Assembly: GCF_900105175.1 (NCBI RefSeq)
Contig: NZ_LT629771.1
Span: forward strand, 4,854,501 to 4,918,500
Origin: Jiangella sp. DSM 45060
GTDB taxonomy: Bacteria; Actinomycetota; Actinomycetes; Jiangellales; Jiangellaceae
Reading direction: 5' to 3'
Length of the DNA stretch: 64,000 nt
Position numbers and translations under genes: made by a program. Each line of letters begins with the position of its first letter. Position 1 is the stretch's first letter. The notes beneath the pieces are model-generated. The model worked only from the letters and a program-made list of their open reading frames with translations, did not search any database and was not told where the DNA came from. Of the stretch, positions 1 through 9,021 are shown piece after piece.

Positions 1-1722
1 GGCCTCGGCGTCGTCGGGGTCGACGAGATAGATCGGCGAGCCCGGGAAGTTCGGCGTCGTGAAGACCTTCGCCTCGCCCGGCGCGTCCTCGATGAAGTAG
101 CCCTTCTCCAGACCCTCGAGGACCCACGGCCCGTCCAGCGCGGGGTCGTACTTCCCGCCGTCCTCGGGCAGCGCCTTGAAGCTCTGCCGCAGGCCCAGGA
201 TGAGGTCGATGCCGCGCTCGGCGAAGAACTCCTTGTAGGCGTCCGGGTCGGGGTACTTCTCGCCCCACATCCCGAAGCTCGACGTCGTGCCCTGGCCGCC
301 GTCGGGGCCGTAGGGCCAGAAGCCCGACCCGGTGACGGCCCAGCGCAGCGGGTAGCCCTCGTCGAGGTAGCGGGTCACCGACTGCGTGATCGTCTGCTGG
401 TTGGTGTTGTAGGCCAGCGCGCCGTAGGACTCGTAGCCGACGCCGAAGAAGTCGTAGTCGGGTGCGGCGTCGACGTAGCCGGCGTCGGCCCGCGCGTCCT
501 GGTACGCCGCGTACACCGTGGGCAGGTCACCGAAGAAGTAGCGCAGGTCCGGCAGCGCCGCCGCGTGCACGCCGAGCGCCGTCGCGTCGGCGTCGACCTG
601 GGCGCTCATCCGGCCGCGGTCGAAGACGACCTGGGCGAGGCCGCGGTCGGGGAAGACGGTGAACGTGCTGACGAACCGGTACACGGGCCCGCCGTTCTGC
701 CCATAGATCTCGTCGAAGTCCGAGCCGTAGACGTTGAGGTTGCGCGACCGGGCGCCGCCATCGTCGCCCAGCCCGTAGGCCGGGTTCATGCCGCCCGCGA
801 CCTGCGCGACGATGCGGCCGACGGCGTCCGCGGCGGGCCCGGTGGGCACGACGGACAGCCCCAGCGTGTCGTCCTCGGGACGCACCGTCACCGTCGCCGG
901 CAGGCCGTCGGCGAAGACCACCCGCAGCGTGACGCCGTCGTCGGTGGCCTCCGTGACCTCGGTCGAGACCACGCCACACAGCTCCCCGCCGTCCGGGCCG
1001 CTGAGCAGGCCCGACTCCGGGTGCGCGGCCGCCACCCGCTCGTCGCCGCGGTACAGGGCGTACCGGAACCCGGCCCGCTCGATCCGCATCGCCCAGGCCT
1101 CGGTCTCGACGGCGACCCGATCCGGCGTCTCGGTGAGCGTGTAGCCGGCGAACTCGCGGGTCGTGGGCTCGCCCGGCGGCGCGGGGTCCGGCGCCAGGTC
1201 GCACCGCGGCAGCGACAGCCGGATCGCGTCGGTGCGGGTGATGGCGCCGGCGGTGACCGCCGTGACGGTGACGCGCACCTCCTCGCCGGCCTCGCCCTCC
1301 ACCGTGCCGACCGGGCGCCACGACCCGCCGCCGGTGGACTGGTCGAACGTGACCGGCTCGGCCGCACCGGTCCAGCCGTACGTCATCACCTTGTCGTTCT
1401 CGGTGGACGCGGTGTACCAGGCGTCGAGCTGGTAGCTGCCGTCGGCCGGCAACTCCAGCGTCCACGTCGCCGTGGCGCCGGCCTCGCGGGTGTAGCGCGT
1501 GCGACCGCCCTGGTACCCGGGGTCGCGCGCCTGCGCCCAGGTCCCGGTCTCGGTGTACGAGGCGTGCGTGGTCGTGGCGACGACCTCGCTGGCGGGCGCG
1601 GCCGCCGCGGTCTCGCCGGCCGGCGGCCCGGCCACCCCGGCCAGACCCAGCACCAGGGCGCCCACAGCGCCGGCAGCGAGCATCCGGTGCTGTCGAGTCC
1701 GTCCGGTCTTCCGGTCCGTCAT
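1..1722 (-). CDS. Secreted GH31-like glycoside hydrolase with N-terminal golvesin-like domain (partial)
   Basis: The frame is open from the ATG at 1722 to the window edge, so the C-terminus is missing. Residues about 10-40 form a signal peptide (Arg-rich start, Ala/Gly/Val core). A golvesin-like module follows (YTETGTWAQ, then TWTLELPADGSYQL and AWY). The next part fits the family GH31 N-terminal beta-domain (YGLGDDGG, NVYGSDFDE) and the start of its TIM barrel (GVGYESYG, PDPDAYKEFF, GIDLILGLRQSF). The catalytic nucleophile of GH31 would lie beyond the window. The gene starts 7 bp after the stop of the BNR-domain gene and is probably the last or penultimate gene of the operon. Substrate is unknown; an alpha-glycoside of the polysaccharide handled by the neighbours is inferred. 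The family call is by motif pattern only. Confidence 0.72.
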   Translation of the reverse strand, partial: MTDRKTGRTRQHRMLAAGAVGALVLGLAGVAGPPAGETAAAAPASEVVATTTHASYTETGTWAQARDPGYQGGRTRYTREAGATATWTLELPADGSYQLDAWYTASTENDKVMTYGWTGAAEPVTFDQSTGGGSWRPVGTVEGEAGEEVRVTVTAVTAGAITRTDAIRLSLPRCDLAPDPAPPGEPTTREFAGYTLTETPDRVAVETEAWAMRIERAGFRYALYRGDERVAAAHPESGLLSGPDGGELCGVVSTEVTEATDDGVTLRVVFADGLPATVTVRPEDDTLGLSVVPTGPAADAVGRIVAQVAGGMNPAYGLGDDGGARSRNLNVYGSDFDEIYGQNGGPVYRFVSTFTVFPDRGLAQVVFDRGRMSAQVDADATALGVHAAALPDLRYFFGDLPTVYAAYQDARADAGYVDAAPDYDFFGVGYESYGALAYNTNQQTITQSVTRYLDEGYPLRWAVTGSGFWPYGPDGGQGTTSSFGMWGEKYPDPDAYKEFFAERGIDLILGLRQSFKALPEDGGKYDPALDGPWVLEGLEKGYFIEDAPGEAKVFTTPNFPGSPIYLVDPDDAEA

Positions 1723-1729
1723 CGCGGTG

Positions 1730-4339
1730 TCATTCAGCATCGTCGTGGCCTTCGAGCTCTGGTTGACCGGACCCCTGCGGCTGGAAGCGGACCGCGTTGG
1801 CGCGGTGGTGACCAGCGGCGACGGAGGTCAGCGTCACCGAGCCGGCACTGCCCGCGTCGAACTCCCACTCCCCCAGCAGGTGCCAGGTGTTCGCGGTCTG
1901 CTGTTGATCGACCACCAGCTGCGCGGTGCCACCGGCGTGCCGCACCGTGAACTGCGCCTCGGTGGTGTTCGTCGCGGCGGCGGGGTACCAGGCGTAGACC
2001 TGGTATCTCCCGGCCTGTGGTAGCTCAGGCGTCCAGGTCGCGCTCGCGCCGGTGCCGCCCTGGGTGTAGCGGGTGGTGCTGCCGGCATGGCCGACGAGGC
2101 CGCTGGCAGCCCACGGACCGGCCTCGGTGTAGTGCGGTGCGCCGTCCCCGCTGTAGACGATGCCGTCGCGCACCGGCAGGGACAGCGTCGCCTCCACATC
2201 GTGCGCGGGCGCTCTGGCCACGATCTGGAACGTCTCCGCCGCCGCGCCCGTCGCGGAGGTCACCGTTCCCGGAATCGACGTGGTCTCGTTCGGCGCCAGG
2301 TCGTAGGAGCCCTCGGCGGGCTCGAACGTCCACCCCTCGGGCGCCTGGAACTCGACCGTGCCACTCACCGGTTCGCCGGACCGGTTGGCCAGCGTCAGCT
2401 CGACGTCGGTGGAGTCGCCGGCGAACAGCAGGTACGGCGGGTTCGCCGACAGCGACATGTCCAGGGCCGGCGCGTCGTCGCGCGAGTACACCTCGACCTC
2501 GTAGATGCGGGCCAGGTGATTGACGTGCTGCAGGTTCAGCGCACGCAGCCGCAACTCGCCGGTGAAGGCCAGGTCGTCCACCCGGACGACCGCTGGGTTC
2601 GCGACGTTCCCGCTGACCTGCGCGACCTCACGCCACTCGCCGGCCACGAGCACATCGATGGCGAAGTCCTCCAGGGCGTCGGTCGTGCCGCCCTTGTAGC
2701 CGCTGTACACGCGCACCTCGTCCACCTGGATCGGCTGCTCGAAGGCCATCGTCAGCGTCGGCTCGGGGTCGCTGCGAGACGACATCCACCGGCTGTAGTC
2801 GGCCCAGCTGTTCCCGTCGACGGCGCATTCGCCGCCGCTGGTCTCGTTCAGCGCGGAACTGACCGACACCGGCGCGCCGAACGCCCAGTTCTTCCGCCCG
2901 GTGACAGGGTCCGTTCCGCCGTCGGCCGATGCGGCGTGCGCCTGGTCGGTGCTGACGGGCTCCAGCGGAACCGCGGACGCGGTCCGGCTCAGCGTGGCGA
3001 GGTACAGGGCGGGGTCCTGCGTGGGGTTCTCCAGACGGGGTGCGGCCAGGTACAGCACGTCGGTGCCGTCGGTCCTGGTGGTCGCCGCCAGCCGCTCGGT
3101 CCCCGGCGCACCGCCCAGCAATCGGGGCTGCCAGTCCGCGGCTCCGTCGTCGGAGCTGACCGTGACCTGCTTCTCGGCCACGAACACCGTGCCGCGGGTG
3201 ACCTGCTCCGGTTCGCACGACGGATGCTTGATGTAGTAGATGCGCGCTGTGGCGCGATGGTGGGTCACCTCGATGGCCGCATAGCTGTTGAAGCCGCCGG
3301 CGTCGACGGTCTCCCGCACCCACTGCTGTCCGTCCCAGGCCGCCCAGCGCACTTCGAAGGCCGCCTCGCCCGGCGGCTGATAGCGGTAGGCGATTCCGGC
3401 GAGGTTCGGCGTGTGGTTGATCAGGGCGAGCCGCGCGCTCTGCACCACTCCGCCCTCGGGCTCGTAGAGGATCTCCTGGTCGGCAGGGCTCACAGGGATC
3501 TCGACGTCGCGTCCGTCGATGCCGACGAACCGGTCCTCCGCCGGCCGGTAGACCAGGTACGACCCGTAGTAGCGCAGGTTGCTGGTGCTGCCCCGCGCCC
3601 ACTCCCACAGGATGTGCACGTGGCCCCGGTCGTCGATCTCGAGGTCGTCGGGATAGGGGACGTAGCCGGTCTCGACGTGGCCGGGCGTGAACACCGCCTC
3701 TCGCTGCCACGTCCGCTCGTCGACGCTCCACCGGTAGAGCCGGCCGGTGTGCCCGACTCCCGGCATGCTCACCCGCGCCATCAGGTAGACGTCGCCGCTC
3801 CTGGGCGCGGTGGCCGTCACGGGGTAGGTCACGCCGCCTTCCTGGTCCGGCAGGTCCGCGGCGTGATCGACGATCGTCGTCACCGAGCCCGGCTCCTCGG
3901 AGCGGAAGTAGCGCCAGCCGTCGTTGTGCATCGACACGAACGCATGGAGGTACCCGTCACCGTCGATGGCCAGCGACGGCTGGTTGTGCCCGATGTCGTC
4001 GACGTACTCGGCACAGGCTCCATCGGAGGTCTGCAGGCAGCCGGTGGTCCACTCCCCTGAGGGATCTCGCCGGGCCACGTGCACCTGATGCCGGTTCTCG
4101 GTGGCCGCCGGCGCGTTGAAGACCATGTACGTGCTGCCGTCGTACTCGGCCAGCGGGTGCCACCAGCCGGCCTGGTTCGAGGTGTCCATCGAGTACGGCG
4201 CCGGCTCGATGTCCAGTTCGGGCGCGACCGGCTCGGCGGCGGCCTGGGTCAGTGTCCCCGCCAGCAACAGCGAGGTGCTCAGCCCCATCGCCATCCCACG
4301 GACATAGCGGTGTCGTCGGATCCGGATCCGGCGCGTCAT
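1730..4339 (-). CDS. Exported BNR_4-type propeller protein with discoidin and golvesin-like domains
   Basis: 869 aa. ATG at 4339 is chosen over an in-frame start 12 bp upstream because it overlaps the previous gene's stop as TGATG, implying coupled translation. Order seen: signal peptide (about 1-37), a BNR_4-like repeat domain (HNQPSLAIDGDGYLHAF, HILWEWARG) to about residue 450, an F5/8 type C (discoidin) domain (about 485-640, NWAFGAPVSVSS, ending YEVEVYS), an NPCBM-associated/NEW3-like Ig-type domain (about 650-740) and a C-terminal golvesin-like module (YTEAGPWAASG, ATWTPELPQAGRYQVYAWYP). BNR_4 proteins include polysaccharide lyases of the ulvan type as well as uncharacterised sugar-active proteins, so a role in binding or cutting an acidic polysaccharide outside the cell is inferred. 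No catalytic residues are assigned. Confidence 0.8.
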   Translation of the reverse strand: MTRRIRIRRHRYVRGMAMGLSTSLLLAGTLTQAAAEPVAPELDIEPAPYSMDTSNQAGWWHPLAEYDGSTYMVFNAPAATENRHQVHVARRDPSGEWTTGCLQTSDGACAEYVDDIGHNQPSLAIDGDGYLHAFVSMHNDGWRYFRSEEPGSVTTIVDHAADLPDQEGGVTYPVTATAPRSGDVYLMARVSMPGVGHTGRLYRWSVDERTWQREAVFTPGHVETGYVPYPDDLEIDDRGHVHILWEWARGSTSNLRYYGSYLVYRPAEDRFVGIDGRDVEIPVSPADQEILYEPEGGVVQSARLALINHTPNLAGIAYRYQPPGEAAFEVRWAAWDGQQWVRETVDAGGFNSYAAIEVTHHRATARIYYIKHPSCEPEQVTRGTVFVAEKQVTVSSDDGAADWQPRLLGGAPGTERLAATTRTDGTDVLYLAAPRLENPTQDPALYLATLSRTASAVPLEPVSTDQAHAASADGGTDPVTGRKNWAFGAPVSVSSALNETSGGECAVDGNSWADYSRWMSSRSDPEPTLTMAFEQPIQVDEVRVYSGYKGGTTDALEDFAIDVLVAGEWREVAQVSGNVANPAVVRVDDLAFTGELRLRALNLQHVNHLARIYEVEVYSRDDAPALDMSLSANPPYLLFAGDSTDVELTLANRSGEPVSGTVEFQAPEGWTFEPAEGSYDLAPNETTSIPGTVTSATGAAAETFQIVARAPAHDVEATLSLPVRDGIVYSGDGAPHYTEAGPWAASGLVGHAGSTTRYTQGGTGASATWTPELPQAGRYQVYAWYPAAATNTTEAQFTVRHAGGTAQLVVDQQQTANTWHLLGEWEFDAGSAGSVTLTSVAAGHHRANAVRFQPQGSGQPELEGHDDAE

Positions 4340-7300
4340 CAGTTCTCCCATTCCACGTCGTCGTAGATCTCGATCTCGAAGATGCGGGCGACGTCGACCT
4401 GGTCGCGGGACCGGTCGGTGACCACGACCCGGAGCTGGTCGGTGACGACCGGGTCGAGGCGCACGTCACGGCGCAGCGACCGGTTGTCCGCGACGGAGCC
4501 GACGTCGACCCAGCTGCCGTCGGCGGCGCGTGCCTGCACGGTCCAGGCGACGACGATCTGTGCGTCGAGCGTCCCGGTGTAGAGCCGCAGCAGCGCCGGC
4601 GTCGTCGGCGCGGCCAGGGTGAACGTGGCCGTCGGCCGGATGTCGCCGAGGGCGGACAGCCAGCGGCTCGCCGTCGCGGTGCGGTTGCCGTCGACCAGGT
4701 TCGAGCCCGGGTACTGCGGGGCGTAGACGGAGCTGACCTCGACCGGCCGGCCGAGGGCGAGGTTCGGGCCCAGCCGCGGGATCTCCCACCGCTGCGGCGC
4801 GGAGTAGCCGGTGACGCCGTCGGTCTCGGCGGCGACCCGCACCTCGACGGTGGCGGGCGCGCTCACGCCGCGTAGGTCGACACTCGCCGTGAGCGCGTAG
4901 CCCTCCTGCCGGGCGGTGGCGGTCCAGTCGCCGCCGTTCACCCGCCACTCGGCCCAGGTGGTCGCGTCGGCCCAGTAGGACCAGGTCAGCTCCAGCGTCG
5001 TCTCGGAGCCGACGAGGTCGAACCGGCGCAGCAGCGGGCCCTCGGGGTCGGGCTCGAGCGTCGTGCCGACCGCGACCACCGCGACGCCGTGCCCGTCGAG
5101 CCGGACCGTCCAGGCGTCCGCGTCCGGCCCGGCCGTGGCGTCGCCGGCCAGGACGTCGGTGCCGGCCCAGGTCGCGCGCTGCCCGGCGACCAGCCCGCGC
5201 GGGTCCAGCCGCACGGTCGCCGTCACGGGCTCGGGCGACTCGTTGAGAGCGACGATGAACAGCCGCGAGCCGTCGGCGGACCGGGCGGTCAGCCAGTCGA
5301 CCTCGGGATCATCGACGGTGACCAGCGCGCGCGGCATCCACAGCTGCGCCTCGTGCCCGAGGATCGTGCCCGGCGCGAAGCCGTAGGGACGGTGCGAGCC
5401 GACCTTCGCGGTGCAGAAGCCGTGCGGGAACTCCACGCCGCCGCCGGTGCGCAGGTGCGCCTCGGCCAGCAGGTAGTCCATCAGCCAGCCCATGTGCCAC
5501 CAGCCGTGCCAGGGGAACACGCTGGAGCCGCCGTTGCCCGCCGACCAGTAGTACGACGGGATGCCGGACAGCTCCCCGACCCACTCGTCGCGGCCGCGTG
5601 CGGCGGCCCGGGCGAGGTCGAGGAACAGCCGCCGCCCGGTCAGCTGGTGGAAGCGGACGAACGCGCCCGCGTGGCTGGCCAACGTGATCGGGCCGGCGCC
5701 GTTGACGCTGCCGTGGTACCCGGCGTGCTCGAACGGCAGGCCGGTCTGGGTGAGCTGCCAGTCCTCGACCGGGCCGCCGTTGAACGTCTTCGCCGCGCGA
5801 TCGGCGATCGGGTGGTCGTAGAGGTGCAGCGTGTAGAACGTGGCGCACTGGACCGCGGCGTCGAGGTAGGCCGCCTCGCCGGTGAGGTCGTGCAGGTCGA
5901 GCAGCGCCTGGGCGGCGAAGACGACCTGGAAGTCGCGCAGCAGGCCGACGTCGTCGCACACCCCGATGAAGTCGCCTGTACGCACGGCGTGCTCGATGAA
6001 CCAGTCCGCGCCGCGCCGGGCGGCCGCGAGATAGCGCTCGTCGCCCAGCACGGCGTATGCCGGCAGGAACCCGTACCAGGTGGCCCGCAGGTCCGGCAGG
6101 TCCGGGTACTTCACGGTCGCGGGGTCGTCGCGCAGGTAGCCGATGTCGAAGCCGCCGTCGTCGTGCTGCCACCGCAGGAGCCGCTCCGCGCCCTGCCGCA
6201 GGCGGTCGCGGATCTCGTCGTCGTCCGGGTCGAACAGCGCGATGTTGCCGTCGTCGGCCAGCGTGTAGAACGTGGTCATCATCGGCGAGACGTAGTCGGG
6301 CCCGTAGGTGTCCTCGCGGCCGGCCCAGACGATCTCGCTGATCCAGCGGCCGTCGCGGAAGTACTCCCCCAGCGCGGCGCCCTGGAACGGGCCCTCGGCG
6401 GTCTGCTGCTGGCCCAGTTTGAAGTTGCGCGCGTACGGCAGCCGCTCGTGCTCGAACACGGGGTCACCGGTGAGCCGGGTCATCATCCACATGGCGCCGA
6501 CGTCGGAGAGCTTGCCGCTCTCGGCGCCGAGAGTCCTGCCGTCGAACTCCCAGGTGTGCCAGCGCGAGTCCGGCGTGACCAGGAAGTCGTGCATGCGGTT
6601 GATGCGGTGCGACAGCGAGTCGACGTCGCGGGCCAGCGGCAGCAGGTCCGGCAGCCGGTAAACGTCGGTCGTGACGTGCTCGGTGACCTCGGGCCAGCCG
6701 CCCGCGGTGAGGACGTACCGGAAGGTCACGCTGACCGGCTGCTCGGCCTCGAGCCAGGAGCCGCGCTGACCGAGCACCGGGGAGAACAGCGTGGGGGTCA
6801 GCGCACCGCCGAGGTCGCGCGGCGACAGGCCGACCTGCCACACCGCCTGCTCGCTGCGGTCGGCCGGCCAGGGGTCACGCGCCAGCGACGGGTCGGCGAC
6901 GACGGCCAGCGTGGCGCCCGCCGTGCTCTCGACGGCGGCCACCAGGCTCGTGCTGCTGCGCTCCTCGGCCAGCAGCGGCACGGCCGGCACGCCGACGTTG
7001 TACCGGCGGCTCAGCTCGGCGTCGCCCGCGTGCGCCGACGACGTCCAGTAACCGGGCACCACCGCCCAGGCCAGCTCGTCCTCCGCGACGGTGGCCAGGG
7101 TCGGGCTGGGCAGGCTGTACCAGCCGGCCCGCCGAGGCGTCCACGTCAGCGTCACGAGCAGGTCCTGGCCGTACTCGGGATCCAGGCTCCACACCGCCGT
7201 CAGCTCACCGCTGGGGTGCACGCAACCGAACCGGACGGCGGCGCCAGAGGTTCCGGCCTCGCGGGCGCGCAGCTCCAGGTGCCGGCCGACCTGCGCGCGG

Positions 7301-7605
7301 CGGACGGCCTCACGGTCCGGCGCCGCGGGATCGGCGTGCATCAGCACGCCGTAACCGCCGGCCGGCGCGAACACCGTCCGCCAGCCGTCGTCGTCGCGGA
7401 CCCGGACCGAACCGGTGATCCATCCACCGGCGTCGTGCACCCACTCGACCGACACCCGGTCGCCGGCGAGGGTCAACCGGCGGCCGTCGGCGGCGGCCGT
7501 CGCGATGGATCCGGGTCCGGCCACCCCCGCGGCGGCTCCGGCCACGGCTCCCGCGGCGAGGGTGATGAAACGGCGTCGGGGCAGGCGAGCACGGTGCAGG
7601 GGCAT
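4339..7605 (-). CDS. Tat-exported six-hairpin glycosidase-like protein with C-terminal discoidin domain
   Basis: 1088 aa. The ATG at 7605 has a good Shine-Dalgarno (GAGGAG, 6 bases upstream) and opens a Tat-type signal (PRRRFITLAAGAVAG, Ala-rich core to about residue 40); a longer frame upstream lacks support. An N-terminal beta-rich part is followed by a long helical region with six-hairpin (alpha/alpha-toroid) features (LRWQHDDGGFDIGYL, WYGFLPAYAVLGDERYL, AALGEYFRDGRW), then an Ig-like part and a discoidin domain near the end (LALGRPVEVSS, FEIEIYDD). Proteins of this build are exo-acting glycoside hydrolases or lyases, but no family number can be given from sight. First of three consecutive exported proteins behind the transporter genes; its stop overlaps the next start by one base. 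Confidence 0.75.
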   Translation of the reverse strand: MPLHRARLPRRRFITLAAGAVAGAAAGVAGPGSIATAAADGRRLTLAGDRVSVEWVHDAGGWITGSVRVRDDDGWRTVFAPAGGYGVLMHADPAAPDREAVRRAQVGRHLELRAREAGTSGAAVRFGCVHPSGELTAVWSLDPEYGQDLLVTLTWTPRRAGWYSLPSPTLATVAEDELAWAVVPGYWTSSAHAGDAELSRRYNVGVPAVPLLAEERSSTSLVAAVESTAGATLAVVADPSLARDPWPADRSEQAVWQVGLSPRDLGGALTPTLFSPVLGQRGSWLEAEQPVSVTFRYVLTAGGWPEVTEHVTTDVYRLPDLLPLARDVDSLSHRINRMHDFLVTPDSRWHTWEFDGRTLGAESGKLSDVGAMWMMTRLTGDPVFEHERLPYARNFKLGQQQTAEGPFQGAALGEYFRDGRWISEIVWAGREDTYGPDYVSPMMTTFYTLADDGNIALFDPDDDEIRDRLRQGAERLLRWQHDDGGFDIGYLRDDPATVKYPDLPDLRATWYGFLPAYAVLGDERYLAAARRGADWFIEHAVRTGDFIGVCDDVGLLRDFQVVFAAQALLDLHDLTGEAAYLDAAVQCATFYTLHLYDHPIADRAAKTFNGGPVEDWQLTQTGLPFEHAGYHGSVNGAGPITLASHAGAFVRFHQLTGRRLFLDLARAAARGRDEWVGELSGIPSYYWSAGNGGSSVFPWHGWWHMGWLMDYLLAEAHLRTGGGVEFPHGFCTAKVGSHRPYGFAPGTILGHEAQLWMPRALVTVDDPEVDWLTARSADGSRLFIVALNESPEPVTATVRLDPRGLVAGQRATWAGTDVLAGDATAGPDADAWTVRLDGHGVAVVAVGTTLEPDPEGPLLRRFDLVGSETTLELTWSYWADATTWAEWRVNGGDWTATARQEGYALTASVDLRGVSAPATVEVRVAAETDGVTGYSAPQRWEIPRLGPNLALGRPVEVSSVYAPQYPGSNLVDGNRTATASRWLSALGDIRPTATFTLAAPTTPALLRLYTGTLDAQIVVAWTVQARAADGSWVDVGSVADNRSLRRDVRLDPVVTDQLRVVVTDRSRDQVDVARIFEIEIYDDVEWEN

Positions 7606-7678
7606 GGTGTCTCCTCGATGCGACGACGGATGATTCGACACCCCGCTACGCCCCCCGTGACGCAGTGAGGACGTGGGG

Positions 7679-8992
7679 TCAGACCAGGGACTGCACCGCC
7701 TCACCGGCGGCGGCCATGGCGTCGGCCGGCGACGAGCTGCCCACGAGCACGGCCTGGACCTGCTCGGCGACGGCGGACTCCATCTGGGCGTACTGCGGGA
7801 ACTGCCAGAACGGGTTCACGGTGGCGGTGGCGGTGACCCGCTCGCTGAACGCGGCGGTGAACGCGTCGCCCGTGACGGCGTCGGAGTCCAGCGCCGCCTG
7901 GGTCGTGGGCGGCAGGCCGAGGTCCTCGAAGAACCCGACCGTGGTCTGCTCGTCGGAGGTGATCCACTGGGCGAACTCCGCCGCGGTGCCCGAGCCCTCG
8001 CCGTCGACGACGACGATCGCGTGACCCCAGAACAGCGCCCGCGGGTCGTCGCCGGACTGCACGACCGGGCGGGCGATCGGGTCGAGCTTCGCGCCGAAGT
8101 CGGGGTCGGGCGACTCGCCGACCACCGCGCTCTTGCCGACGATGGCGTCGTCGTACATGACGGCCCGGCCCTGGCTGAACAGCGCGCGGGCGTCGAAGCG
8201 GTCGACGTCCGGTGCGATCAGGCCCTCGTCGTAGAGCTTCTTGTACCAGGTGACCGCCTCGATGCTGGCCTCGTCGCCGATGGTGACCTGGCCGTTCTCG
8301 ATCAGCGGGCTGCCGAACGTCTGCATCCAGATGAGGATGTCCTTGAGCTGCGCCACCTTGGTCGACGCGGCGTAGGGGACGATGCCGTCGCCGAGGCCCT
8401 TCAGCTCGCGCAGCAACGCCTCGAAGTCCTCGATGGTGGTCGGCGTGGTCGTGACACCGGCCTGCTGCAGCAGTTCGGTGTTCGTCACCAGGCCGATGGC
8501 GCCGATGGTCCACGGCAGGCCGTACTGCGTGCCCTCGTACTGCCCGGCCTGCAGCGCCGCGTCGGTGTAGCCGCGGCCCTCGGCGAACGAGCCGAGGTCG
8601 GTGAGCTTGCCCAGCGCGGCCAGCGCGCCGAGCCACGCGACGTCGACCTGCGCGGCGCCGGCGAACTGGCCGCCGCGGACCTGCAGCGTCAGCTGGTTGA
8701 GGTACTCGTTGTACGGGTAGGTGACCGGCGAGATCGAGATCCCGGCGTCGCCGGAGAACGAGGTGACCAGACCCTCGATGACCGGCTTCGGCGCCTCCTC
8801 GCTCAGCGACCACGACGCGAAGGAGAAGTCCTGCGCCTCGCCGCCGCTGGTCGGGGTGCTGCTGGAGCCACTGCTGGTGTCGCTGTCGTCGTTGGCCGAC
8901 GGCGCGCAGGCGGCCAGGCCGCCGAGACCGACGGCGCCCGCGCCCACGCCCATCAACTGGAGCAGGCGGCGGCGGGAGTAGGTGGCGCTCAT
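7679..8992 (-). CDS. ABC transporter sugar-binding lipoprotein
   Basis: 437 aa. Start ATG 8992 has a strong Shine-Dalgarno (GGAGGTACC). The N-terminus has a twin-arginine-like stretch (SRRRLLQLMG) and a lipobox ending at Cys29 (GGLAAC), followed by a Ser/Thr/Asp-rich linker, so the mature protein is probably membrane-anchored outside the cell. The rest resembles family 1 extracellular solute-binding proteins for oligosaccharides (DVAWLGALAALGKLTDL, GQVTIGDEASIEAVTWYKKLYDEG). It follows the two permease genes with a 29-bp gap. No ATPase gene is present here, so energisation by a shared MsiK-type ATPase is inferred. Ligand probably an oligosaccharide released by the exported enzymes. Confidence 0.9.
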   Translation of the reverse strand: MSATYSRRRLLQLMGVGAGAVGLGGLAACAPSANDDSDTSSGSSSTPTSGGEAQDFSFASWSLSEEAPKPVIEGLVTSFSGDAGISISPVTYPYNEYLNQLTLQVRGGQFAGAAQVDVAWLGALAALGKLTDLGSFAEGRGYTDAALQAGQYEGTQYGLPWTIGAIGLVTNTELLQQAGVTTTPTTIEDFEALLRELKGLGDGIVPYAASTKVAQLKDILIWMQTFGSPLIENGQVTIGDEASIEAVTWYKKLYDEGLIAPDVDRFDARALFSQGRAVMYDDAIVGKSAVVGESPDPDFGAKLDPIARPVVQSGDDPRALFWGHAIVVVDGEGSGTAAEFAQWITSDEQTTVGFFEDLGLPPTTQAALDSDAVTGDAFTAAFSERVTATATVNPFWQFPQYAQMESAVAEQVQAVLVGSSSPADAMAAAGEAVQSLV

Positions 8993-9021
8993 GGTACCTC
9001 CGAGGAAGACTGAAGGACTGA

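Noticed and set aside
2087-4060. Plus-strand open frame of over 650 codons opposite the BNR protein
   Set aside because: Antisense artefact; the minus strand has a signal peptide and recognisable modules.
5089-7668. Long plus-strand open frame (over 850 codons) opposite the six-hairpin protein
   Set aside because: Antisense frame produced by GC-rich codon bias; no family features, no start signal, and the opposite strand has clear domains.
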